This document shows positions 1 through 5,861 of a DNA stretch of 5,861 nt, in pieces. The position numbers and the translations under genes are program-made. How positions within the stretch are numbered: position 1 is the first letter of the stretch; every line of letters starts with the position of its first letter. The DNA is from a bacterium (lineage in GTDB: Bacteria > Hydrogenedentota > Hydrogenedentia > Hydrogenedentiales > SLHB01), in assembly GCA_024231375.1 (NCBI GenBank), contig JAAEQP010000926.1, positions 1-5,861 of the forward strand. Reading direction: 5' to 3'. The notes under the pieces were generated by a model, which ran no database searches, was not told the DNA's origin, and saw nothing but the letters and a program-made list of their open reading frames with translations.

Positions 1-933
1 CTCGATCCTGAGTACTTGGAGGCCCACGCCGCGCAGGTGAAGAAGACGGGCAACAAGCTCTTCTGGAATCCCGCCGCCAAGCGTTTCGCGTGCAGTATCG
101 ATGTCGACGGCACAATGTGGGACTACGGATACACCTTCCTGAACCTAGAGGCGGTTCACTTCAACTTCGCCACCCAGAGCCACGCGCGCGACATCCTGGA
201 CTGGGTCTGTGGCGACCGCATCGTCGAGGGCGACACCTCCCAAGGTGACGACATCTACTTCTGGCGATTCGGTCCCCGCGCGACCACCAAACGGAACATC
301 GACTACTACGTGTGGGGATGGTCGGGTCCCGAATCCATTCCTTTCGGCGGCCAGGTGCAAGACGGTGGCGCCGTCCTCGGCTGGTCCTATCATGATCTGA
401 TGGCACGCTTGCGCGTCCGCGGCCCGGATAGTGCCGCGGAACGGCTCAGCGCCGTGCTGGCATGGTTCGACGAAGTCACGGCCGCGGGCGGCTACCGTGC
501 CTACTACGATGGGTCGCGACCCGGCACCATGCAGGGCGGCGGCACCGCGGGCGGCTTGGGGCTGGACAAGGAGTTCTTCGAGAGCGTCCTGGTGCCGCAG
601 ATCGTGTTCGACGGATTTCTTGGGTTCCGGCCGACCGCTGACGGGTGCCGCATCGATCCCGCGCTGCCGACCGGTTGGCCCGAACTGACCGTCACGCGCG
701 TCCGTCTGCATGACGCGATCCTCACCGTTCGCGTGACCAGTGACCAAGTGGAGATCTCGGTCGATGCCGCTCTAGGCGCGTCCGACCGTGCCCTTGTAGT
801 TGAAGCCCCGGCAGGGCGCTGGCAAGTGCCCAACGGCGGTGTCACAGAGCGTGCAGACGATGGCGCTGAGGTAGTGCGCGCAGAACTTGCGCTGCAACCT
901 GGTTCCTCCTTGACGTTTTCTCGTCCGGAATAG
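1..933 (+). CDS. Probable glycoside hydrolase, (alpha/alpha)6-barrel (six-hairpin) type, C-terminal part (5' truncated)
   Basis: The reading frame is open from base 1 (Leu-Asp-Pro-Glu-Tyr...) to a TAG at 931-933, so this is the last 310 residues of a longer protein whose start lies outside the window. A TTG at 16 is in frame but is internal. The visible part begins in an aromatic-rich helical region with VDGTMWDYGYTF (about residues 34-45) and NIDYYVWGWSG (98-108). A Gly-rich stretch with GTMQGGGTAGGLGLD follows (175-189), then VFDGFLGFRPTADG and CRIDPALPTGWPEL. That last pattern, 'predicted high-scoring peak, then PxLPxxW', is typical of the junction between an alpha/alpha barrel and a C-terminal beta-sandwich in clan-like families such as GH65, GH78 and GH95. 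The remaining ~80 residues fit that beta domain. The exact GH family and catalytic acids cannot be fixed because the N-terminal half is missing. Co-orientation with the beta-helix gene 55 bases downstream supports a role in glycan breakdown. Certain as a coding region, moderate on class. Confidence 0.8.
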   Translation, partial: LDPEYLEAHAAQVKKTGNKLFWNPAAKRFACSIDVDGTMWDYGYTFLNLEAVHFNFATQSHARDILDWVCGDRIVEGDTSQGDDIYFWRFGPRATTKRNIDYYVWGWSGPESIPFGGQVQDGGAVLGWSYHDLMARLRVRGPDSAAERLSAVLAWFDEVTAAGGYRAYYDGSRPGTMQGGGTAGGLGLDKEFFESVLVPQIVFDGFLGFRPTADGCRIDPALPTGWPELTVTRVRLHDAILTVRVTSDQVEISVDAALGASDRALVVEAPAGRWQVPNGGVTERADDGAEVVRAELALQPGSSLTFSRPE

Positions 934-971
934 GAACATGTTTGCCAAACCGATTGCTGACCGGATACGAG

Positions 972-980
972 AAGGAAGGA
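972..980 (+). promoter_or_regulatory. Shine-Dalgarno site selecting the start at 989
   Basis: The purine run AAGGAAGGA ends 8 bases before the ATG at 989, which is ideal spacing. It lies almost directly against the in-frame ATG at 980 and far downstream of the in-frame ATG at 938. It therefore favours 989, which also gives a signal peptide that begins MRLSLIL with no extra N-terminal residues. Confidence 0.65.
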
Positions 981-988
981 TGACAGAA

Positions 989-3040
989 ATGAGATTGAGT
1001 CTGATTCTTGCCGCGGCTGTTGTCATCGCATGGACGGGTGTGGCTTCGGCCCAAATTGTGTTCCACGTGTCGCCCAACGGCGACGATGCGAACCTGGGCG
1101 CCCCCGAGAAACCGTTCCGGACGCTCCACGCCGCGCGCGACGCCATCCGCGCCCTGAAACAAACGGACGGCCTTCCGGAGGGCGGCGCGACGGTGCTCGT
1201 GGCGCCTGGTCAGTACGTGTTGTCTGGCTCGCTGCAACTGGAGGCACAGGACAGCGGCGAACCGGGGAAGCCTGTCGCCTACCGCGCGCAAGAGCCCGGT
1301 GTGTCGGTTCTCCGTGGTGGACGCGACGTTCCTCCCTCTGCCTTCGAGCCGGTGAAGGACGCCGCCATACTCGAGCGCATCGATGCCAGCGCCCGCGCCG
1401 TTGTGCGTGAAGCGGATCTCAAGGCCCTGGGCATCACGGACTACGGTCCGTTGGACAAGGACGCCCTTGGGGGCGGTCCCATGATGGAACTGTTCTTCAA
1501 CGCCGAATCCATGCCCCTGGCATGCTGGCCGAACGAAGGATGGGCTGTCTACGGAAAGGTTCTCGACAAGGGATCGCGTCCTCGGTGGAATGAGAAGCCA
1601 GAGCGGCCCGGCGTCTTCAAGTACGAGGGCGACCGGCCGTCGCGCTGGCTGAAGGCCGACGAGGTCTGGCTTCACGGCTACTGGTGCTACGACTGGTACG
1701 ACGACATGATGAAGGTGGCGCGCATCGACACCGAGAAACAGACCATCGCCTTCGAGAAACCCCACATGTACGGCTTGGCTGAGAAGCGCCGCTACCGCGC
1801 GGTGAACCTGCTGGAAGAGCTCGACCGGCCCGGCGAGTGGTACTTGGACCGCAAGACCGGTGTCCTCTACTTCTGGCCGCCGTCAGATCTTGAGAGTGCC
1901 GAAATCGCGGTCTCCATGCTGGCGGCCCCTATGGTTCGGGTGGATGGGGCGTCCCATGTCACAGTGGACGGATTCGTGTTTGAACTGACGCGCGGATCGG
2001 GCGTGAACATCCGAGGCGGCTCGAATTGCAAGATCGTCCGGTGTACGTTCCGCAACCTCGGCACCTCTGCCGTATCCGTCACGGATGGCCTCAATCATCG
2101 CGTGGCCGCCTGCGAGGTCCATGGGGTCGGTACGAGCGGCATCTCCGTTGCAGGCGGCGACCGGCCGACCCTGGCGCCGGCGAACCATGCTGTCGTCAAC
2201 AACCACATCCACCACTATTCGCGGCGCAAGAAGACCAACGCACCGGCCATCGCCCTGAACGGCGTCGGCAACCGCGCCGCACACAACCTGATTCACGACG
2301 CGCCCCATTGCGGCATCAACTACTACGGCAATGAACACGTCATCGAGTCTAACGAAGTCCACGACATCTGCCAGGACACCGGCGATGTGGGCGTGTTCTA
2401 TTCGGGCCGCGATTGGACCTGCCGCGGCAACATCATTCGCCACAACTTCGTGCATCATATCCAAGCGCCCGGTCACGGATCGTCCATGTCGGTCTACCTC
2501 GACGACTGCCATTCCAGCACCGCGTCCATCGGCAACGTTTTCTACAAGGTGCAGCGCGCCGTCTTCGTCGGTGGGGGGCGCGACAACATCGCCCGGAACA
2601 ACATCTTTGTCGAATGCGACGAGGATGTGACCGTCGACACGCGCGGGCTCGGCTGGGCCGCGAAATACCAGGAACGCGGCGGCGACCACAAGATGTACGA
2701 GAAGTTGACAGCCCTCAACTACGACAAGCCGCCGTATAGCGAGCGCTATCCCGCGCTGGCCCGCATTCTCGACGAGGACCCCCATGCCCCCATGGGCAAT
2801 GTGGTTGAATGCAATGTGTCCGTCAACAGCGGCTGGCAGAAGTTCAACAAGTACGTCGTCGTGGGCGAGAATTTCGTGACCAAGAAGAACCCGGGGTTCG
2901 TCGACATGGCGAAAATGGACTTCGCCCTTCGTGAGGATTCCGTTGTCTTTGACAAACTGCCCGAGTTTGAACCAATCCCGCTCGACCAAATCGGACTCGT
3001 GCATGACGCGAACGGAGCCCTGCGCACGGACGTAGAGTGA
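989..3040 (+). CDS. Exported right-handed parallel beta-helix protein, GH141-like
   Basis: Predicted secreted or periplasmic carbohydrate-active protein of 683 residues. Residues 1-21 are a Sec signal peptide (MRLSLILAAAVV..., ending VASA|Q). The mature protein opens with HVSPNGDDANLG and KPFRTLHAARDAI (about 26-53), the hallmark entry of pectin-lyase-fold proteins with a DUF1565-like start. Then come GQYVL...DSGEPGKPVAYRA (75-99) and the PMMELFFNAESMPLACWPNEGW segment (about 164-185). The parallel beta-helix coils run from about 315 to 545, with repeated Asn/His-rich turns such as NNHIHHY, HNLIHDA, NEVHDI and NNIFVEC. Conserved-looking landmarks are DTGDVGVFYSGRDW (463-476), VYLDDC (502-507) and VGGGRDN (527-533). 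This order matches GH141-type proteins, a family with alpha-L-fucosidase and xylanase members. The substrate is not deducible here, and non-catalytic relatives or lyases remain possible. Alternative in-frame ATGs at 938 and 980 would put a charged segment before the signal peptide. Likely co-transcribed with the upstream glycosidase. Confidence 0.88.
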   Translation: MRLSLILAAAVVIAWTGVASAQIVFHVSPNGDDANLGAPEKPFRTLHAARDAIRALKQTDGLPEGGATVLVAPGQYVLSGSLQLEAQDSGEPGKPVAYRAQEPGVSVLRGGRDVPPSAFEPVKDAAILERIDASARAVVREADLKALGITDYGPLDKDALGGGPMMELFFNAESMPLACWPNEGWAVYGKVLDKGSRPRWNEKPERPGVFKYEGDRPSRWLKADEVWLHGYWCYDWYDDMMKVARIDTEKQTIAFEKPHMYGLAEKRRYRAVNLLEELDRPGEWYLDRKTGVLYFWPPSDLESAEIAVSMLAAPMVRVDGASHVTVDGFVFELTRGSGVNIRGGSNCKIVRCTFRNLGTSAVSVTDGLNHRVAACEVHGVGTSGISVAGGDRPTLAPANHAVVNNHIHHYSRRKKTNAPAIALNGVGNRAAHNLIHDAPHCGINYYGNEHVIESNEVHDICQDTGDVGVFYSGRDWTCRGNIIRHNFVHHIQAPGHGSSMSVYLDDCHSSTASIGNVFYKVQRAVFVGGGRDNIARNNIFVECDEDVTVDTRGLGWAAKYQERGGDHKMYEKLTALNYDKPPYSERYPALARILDEDPHAPMGNVVECNVSVNSGWQKFNKYVVVGENFVTKKNPGFVDMAKMDFALREDSVVFDKLPEFEPIPLDQIGLVHDANGALRTDVE

Positions 3041-3048
3041 GGGGGCGG

Positions 3049-4023
3049 CTACGACAAGGGGAGATTGAAGAGCCGCGCCGCGTTTTCCCAGTAGAACTTG
3101 CGTAGGATCTCGGGCGGAAGCGCGAGTTGACGCTCGTAGTAGTCGAACTGGCGGGTGAACCCCTCGATGTAGTCGCTCGTCTGCGTCGCTCGTTCTTCGG
3201 GGTTCTCGCTGAATGTCGATTCGTCGACGGTCCAGTCGTTGCCCCAAAGGACGCGGTCCTGGTACTGCACGAAGAACGCCCGCACCGCCTCCTGCGGTTG
3301 CGTGGACAGGTCGCGCCATCGCGCGGACGCGTCCACCAGCGCGTTCGGATGGGCATCGAGAAACGCCCCCACCTGCTCAACGTCGTGCGATAGACTCGCC
3401 AGATGCGCTCCGACGAACGTGATGCCCGGATGCCGCGCCACCAGCCGGTCGCGGTGATCCATGATCTCCTCGTGCGACGGCCGGTCGCTGCGTCCGTGCC
3501 AGTGGAACTCCGGATGGTTGGCATAGTACCCGTAATGGTGCGCCGAGGGGTCCAGCGGCCGCCATGCCTGGATCGGGTCGCCAATGTGCATCCAGACAGG
3601 CACGCGCCGCTCTTCCAGAAACGAGAAGACCGGTTCCAGCACGGGATCGTCGCAAAACGTGTATTCACCACTGTCGTTCCGCAACATCATGCCCAGATCT
3701 TTCCAGATCTTCACCGCAACCGCTTTGTGAACGGTCAGGTCGCGATCCAGCTTCGCAATGATCTGGTCCGCGTACCCCGAATTCCAGAAGCCCGTCAGGC
3801 TGAAGGTCGGACAGAAGAGGAAGCGGCTCGGATGCCGCTCCACGTCCTCACGAAGCGCAGCTTCATACGCCGCCACCGCCTCAGGTTCTCGAAAATCCGA
3901 CCAGGCGATGTTCAGCACGGCACGGATATTCAACGCGTCCATGAGGCCCGCATACGCCGTCTTCCGCCCCGCCACGTGGGCGTGGGCGTCAAATCGACGG
4001 TAGGGAAGAGGATTACTGCCCAT
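3049..4023 (-). CDS. Amidohydrolase family 2 (TIM-barrel metal-dependent hydrolase)
   Basis: Predicted cytosolic hydrolase of 324 residues with no signal peptide. It shows the metal-site pattern of the amidohydrolase superfamily, in order. FDAHAH near the N-terminus gives Asp12, His14 and His16. VKIWKD on a later strand has Lys105. VWMHIGD gives His146, FVGAHLAS gives His207, and LWGNDWTVDES gives the catalytic-type Asp263. The C-terminal LPPEILRKFYWENAARLFNL is the standard closing helix of PF04909 proteins. That family includes lactonases, decarboxylases and other C-C or C-O hydrolases, so the reaction is not predictable. In a glycan context a sugar-lactone type substrate is only a guess. 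The ATG at 4023 is preferred. A TTG at 4041 is also in frame but would add six residues before a start already close to the motif. The ATG start overlaps the end of the surface-protein gene by 11 bases, with a weak AAGG at 4028-4031, suggesting translational coupling. Confidence 0.9.
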   Translation of the reverse strand: MGSNPLPYRRFDAHAHVAGRKTAYAGLMDALNIRAVLNIAWSDFREPEAVAAYEAALREDVERHPSRFLFCPTFSLTGFWNSGYADQIIAKLDRDLTVHKAVAVKIWKDLGMMLRNDSGEYTFCDDPVLEPVFSFLEERRVPVWMHIGDPIQAWRPLDPSAHHYGYYANHPEFHWHGRSDRPSHEEIMDHRDRLVARHPGITFVGAHLASLSHDVEQVGAFLDAHPNALVDASARWRDLSTQPQEAVRAFFVQYQDRVLWGNDWTVDESTFSENPEERATQTSDYIEGFTRQFDYYERQLALPPEILRKFYWENAARLFNLPLS

Positions 4024-5861
4024 AGCGCCTTGCCCGGCCAATGCCGAATGCCATGCAGAGAATCAGAGCCACGCACACGTACACCGCCCACCACGCCATG
4101 GGCAGGCCGTTGGTGCCGTCGCCAGCGCCAATCACGAAGATGCTGAAGCTCTCGGTCTCGACGGTAATGGTGTTGGCCTCGGTGTCGACCACCCCGACCA
4201 GGTCGAGCACGTCCCCGGTGGACTCGTCAATATGGACCACCACCAGGTCGGTCTCGGCGTAGCTCGTGCCATCCACAAACCCGTCCTGGTCCGCGTCCGC
4301 ATAGAAGATGGTGACCGTCGCAAGTGTTCCGCCGCCGTCCGCCGTGAGCCCATCGGGCCCCACGTCGAAGCTGGTGCCGTCCAACAGCCCCAGCACATTA
4401 TCCGGCAGTTCCGGGTCGCCGTGGCCGACACGGTCAATCCCGATCTCCGTCGGACCCGTCAAGGCCTCCGGCAGAATGGTCACGATGATCCCGTCCAAGG
4501 TCACTGTGCCGCCGTCACCATCGACCGTCTCCGTCACGGTTGTAGCCAACACCACATTCACGGTCCGCGTCACCGGCGTGGCGGCGTTGCCTGCCGTGTC
4601 GCTCACGGAATAGGTCAACGTGTAGATTCCCACCGTCGACGCATCCACCGAGCCGGACACCTGTACCTTTGCCGAGATATCGCCATCCACGTTGTCCGTA
4701 GCCGCGCATCCTGCGTCGGTATAGCTGCTGCCCCGGTCCCTGGTCACCGGGGTTTCGCCCTGCAACGTCAACACAGGTGCCTCGGTATCCGCGGCCTGCT
4801 CAACCGTCACATCGACCGGGCTCCCCACTGCGGGGTCACCGTTGCTATCGGTCGCGGTGACGCGGATGACGCCCGTGCGTGGCGAAGCGCTCGCGTTCGA
4901 CGCACTCGCCACGGTGAAACTGCCCGCATCCACACCCGATGGGCTCGACGTGATGGACAACCAGCTCGTCGCGGCGCCTTGCACGACCGCAGTCCAATTC
5001 AACTCGTCGCTGCCGCTGTTTGCGATTGCAAAGGTAGCGTTCCCGCCTTCGGCGGGCGTGCTCTGGGATGCCGTAACCTGCAACACCGGCGGCACGAACA
5101 CCACGTTCACAGTTCGCGTGGCCGTCTCAACGTTGCCCGCAGTGTCGGTGACGGTGTAGGTCACGGAATAGGCGCCTTCGGTGCTGGTGTCCACCGTACT
5201 GGTGACGCCGATGGCTCCGGTCAGGTCGCCGCAGACGGCGTCAACTGCCTCTGCGCCCGCATCGACATAAGCCGTATCAATCTCAACCTCGATAAGGTTG
5301 TCGCCCAACACGGTGATGATCGGCGCTTCGGTGTCGCCGGATTGGTGGACCTGCACTTCCACAGGACTGTTCACCGCGGTGCCGCCGCCGCTGTCGGTTG
5401 CGGTCACGAGAAGGTAGCCGTTGCGCGAAGTGGATGCCGTGTTCGCGGCGCAACTCACGCCGATGGTGCCCGCATCCACGCCCGCCGCGCCGGAGTCGAT
5501 GGTTAACCAACCGGTCGCCCCACCTTGCACCGCTGCCGACCAGTTCAAGACATCCGCACCCGTGTTCGCCACGTCGAAGGTCGCCGCGCCCGTTGGCGCA
5601 CCCACGCTGCGGGAGGACGTCACTTGCAACACCGGCGGCGTCACCAGCGGCGTCAATTGCACCGCGTGCGCGGTGTACGGCGAGCAGGGCACGTATACGG
5701 AGTTGGTGTACGGGACGTAGTCGCCGTCCGTGATGGCTACGTTGTAGGTGGCGTAGCTCGCGATGCCTGGGAACAAGGCCTGGCCCAGCGAATTGGTGTA
5801 CACCGCCGGCGTCGGGAATCCGCCGAACACCGTCACCTTCACCGGCACGCCCGCCAAGGCC
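4013..5861 (-). CDS. Multidomain surface protein with BACON-like/Ig-like repeats and C-terminal anchor (5' truncated)
   Basis: The frame runs off the right edge of the window, so the true start and any signal peptide are missing. The last 615 or so codons are seen, ending in TAA at 4013-4015. Domains are numbered from the TTG codon at 5857. Residues 1-70 are a carboxypeptidase-regulatory-like beta-sandwich (AGVPVKVTV, TNSLGQALFPGI). A BACON-like domain (74-173, with WLTIDSGAAGVDAG) precedes a DUF5011-like Ig domain (175-253, DTEAPIITVLGD...YTVTDTAGN). The same pair recurs at 256-355 and 357-437. Residues about 438-578 resemble a ZU5-like domain (GGTVTL, ILPEAL, SFSIFVIG) and include a DADQDGFVDG calcium-loop-like stretch (521-530). 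Residues 584-614 form a terminal tail: GLPMAWW, a hydrophobic segment, then GRARRYGQ. The protein is acidic and Thr/Val-rich, with only two lysines in the visible part. Likely role: an extracellular adhesion or carbohydrate-associated structure held at the envelope. Binding partners are unknown. Confidence 0.85.
   Translation of the reverse strand, partial: ALAGVPVKVTVFGGFPTPAVYTNSLGQALFPGIASYATYNVAITDGDYVPYTNSVYVPCSPYTAHAVQLTPLVTPPVLQVTSSRSVGAPTGAATFDVANTGADVLNWSAAVQGGATGWLTIDSGAAGVDAGTIGVSCAANTASTSRNGYLLVTATDSGGGTAVNSPVEVQVHQSGDTEAPIITVLGDNLIEVEIDTAYVDAGAEAVDAVCGDLTGAIGVTSTVDTSTEGAYSVTYTVTDTAGNVETATRTVNVVFVPPVLQVTASQSTPAEGGNATFAIANSGSDELNWTAVVQGAATSWLSITSSPSGVDAGSFTVASASNASASPRTGVIRVTATDSNGDPAVGSPVDVTVEQAADTEAPVLTLQGETPVTRDRGSSYTDAGCAATDNVDGDISAKVQVSGSVDASTVGIYTLTYSVSDTAGNAATPVTRTVNVVLATTVTETVDGDGGTVTLDGIIVTILPEALTGPTEIGIDRVGHGDPELPDNVLGLLDGTSFDVGPDGLTADGGGTLATVTIFYADADQDGFVDGTSYAETDLVVVHIDESTGDVLDLVGVVDTEANTITVETESFSIFVIGAGDGTNGLPMAWWAVYVCVALILCMAFGIGRARRYGQ
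4016..4108 (-). other. C-terminal anchor/sorting-like tail of the surface protein
   Basis: The last 31 residues have three parts: a short GLPMAWW motif, a hydrophobic segment (about AVYVCVALILCMAFGI) long enough to span a membrane, and a basic end GRARRYGQ. This is the layout of 'CTERM' protein-sorting tails (PEP-CTERM-like families) in Gram-negative bacteria. It does not match the consensus of a named class that I can recall with certainty, and a plain C-terminal transmembrane anchor is equally possible. Confidence 0.6.
4547..5092 (-). repeat. Tandem protein-repeat unit 2 (BACON-like + DUF5011-like), 546 bases
   Basis: Second copy, directly abutting the first. It starts at PPVLQVTASQS and has WLSITSSPSGVDAG and DTEAPVLTLQG...VSDTAGN...TRTVNVV. 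It is shifted by one residue relative to copy 1 near its end (the TRTVNVV motif sits 183 rather than 182 residues on), from a one-residue insertion around NAATPVT. Ends where the ZU5-like region begins. Confidence 0.8.
5093..5638 (-). repeat. Tandem protein-repeat unit 1 (BACON-like + DUF5011-like), 546 bases
   Basis: First copy within the surface-protein gene. It starts at PPVLQVTSSRS and contains the BACON-like WLTIDSGAAGVDAG and the Ig-like DTEAPI...VTDTAGN...TRTVNVV. Equivalent landmarks in the next copy (PPVLQVT, DTEAP) lie exactly 182 codons later. The DNA of the two copies is clearly diverged, so the duplication is not recent. Confidence 0.8.

Noticed and set aside
942..970. TTGCCA ... 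GATACG as a possible promoter for the beta-helix gene
   Set aside because: The -10 element matches the consensus at only three of six positions. A start from it would fall at or inside the ribosome binding site.
938..988. Upstream ATG codons at 938 and 980 as the start of the beta-helix protein
   Set aside because: Using 938 would put 17 mostly charged residues ahead of the signal peptide and has no well-placed ribosome site. The one at 980 has the purine run directly against it.
842..1765. Minus-strand open frame of 307 codons across the junction of the first two genes
   Set aside because: It overlaps the signal peptide and N-terminal motifs of the beta-helix gene, and its translation has no recognisable family features.
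3045..3076. Inverted repeat GCGGCT ... AGCCGC as a possible bidirectional terminator between the convergent genes
   Set aside because: Only a 6-base stem with a 20-base loop and no T-run on either side. This is expected by chance at this GC content.
1883..3319. Long open frame (478 codons) on the minus strand, antisense to the beta-helix gene and extending into the amidohydrolase gene
   Set aside because: Its translation is Val/Ala/Asp/Arg-rich with no recognisable domain. It overlaps two well-supported genes, and long antisense frames are expected in GC-rich coding DNA.
4232..5506. Plus-strand open frame of 424 codons opposite the surface-protein gene
   Set aside because: The Arg/His-rich translation lacks domain features, while the minus strand carries clear, repeated domain motifs. 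It is a shadow of the repeats.

Overview
The window is one GC-rich (roughly 60% or more by eye), densely coding bacterial segment. It holds four genes in two converging pairs. The gene mix is an exported beta-helix carbohydrate-active protein, a six-hairpin type glycosidase, and a surface protein built from BACON-like and Ig-like modules with a hydrophobic/Arg-rich C-terminal tail. This suggests a polysaccharide-degrading, Gram-negative, probably environmental bacterium, with the PVC group, Hydrogenedentota or relatives as the best guess. The taxonomic call is inference from gene style only. No marker gene, rRNA or tRNA is present.

Left half, plus strand: positions 1-933 are the 3' end of a gene whose start lies outside the window. 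It encodes the C-terminal part of a protein that looks like an (alpha/alpha)6-barrel glycoside hydrolase followed by the small beta-sandwich usual in such enzymes. After 55 bases comes a 683-residue exported right-handed parallel beta-helix protein (989-3040) with the architecture of GH141-like enzymes. The two are probably co-transcribed and may act on the same plant or algal type glycan.

Right half, minus strand: a long modular surface protein enters from the right edge (its N-terminus is outside) and ends at 4013. It carries a tandemly duplicated 182-residue unit (BACON-like plus DUF5011-like Ig domain), a ZU5-like domain, and a C-terminal transmembrane/Arg tail. Its last 11 bases overlap the start of a cytosolic metal-dependent amidohydrolase (4023-3049), so the two are very likely translated from one transcript. 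The amidohydrolase and the beta-helix gene meet tail to tail with only 8 bases between their stop codons.

I see no mobile element, CRISPR array, RNA gene or phage gene. Nothing in the window demands a previously undescribed system. The most interesting points are the pairing of an uncharacterised amidohydrolase with a surface-anchored adhesion-like protein, and the two neighbouring carbohydrate-active genes whose substrate is unknown.
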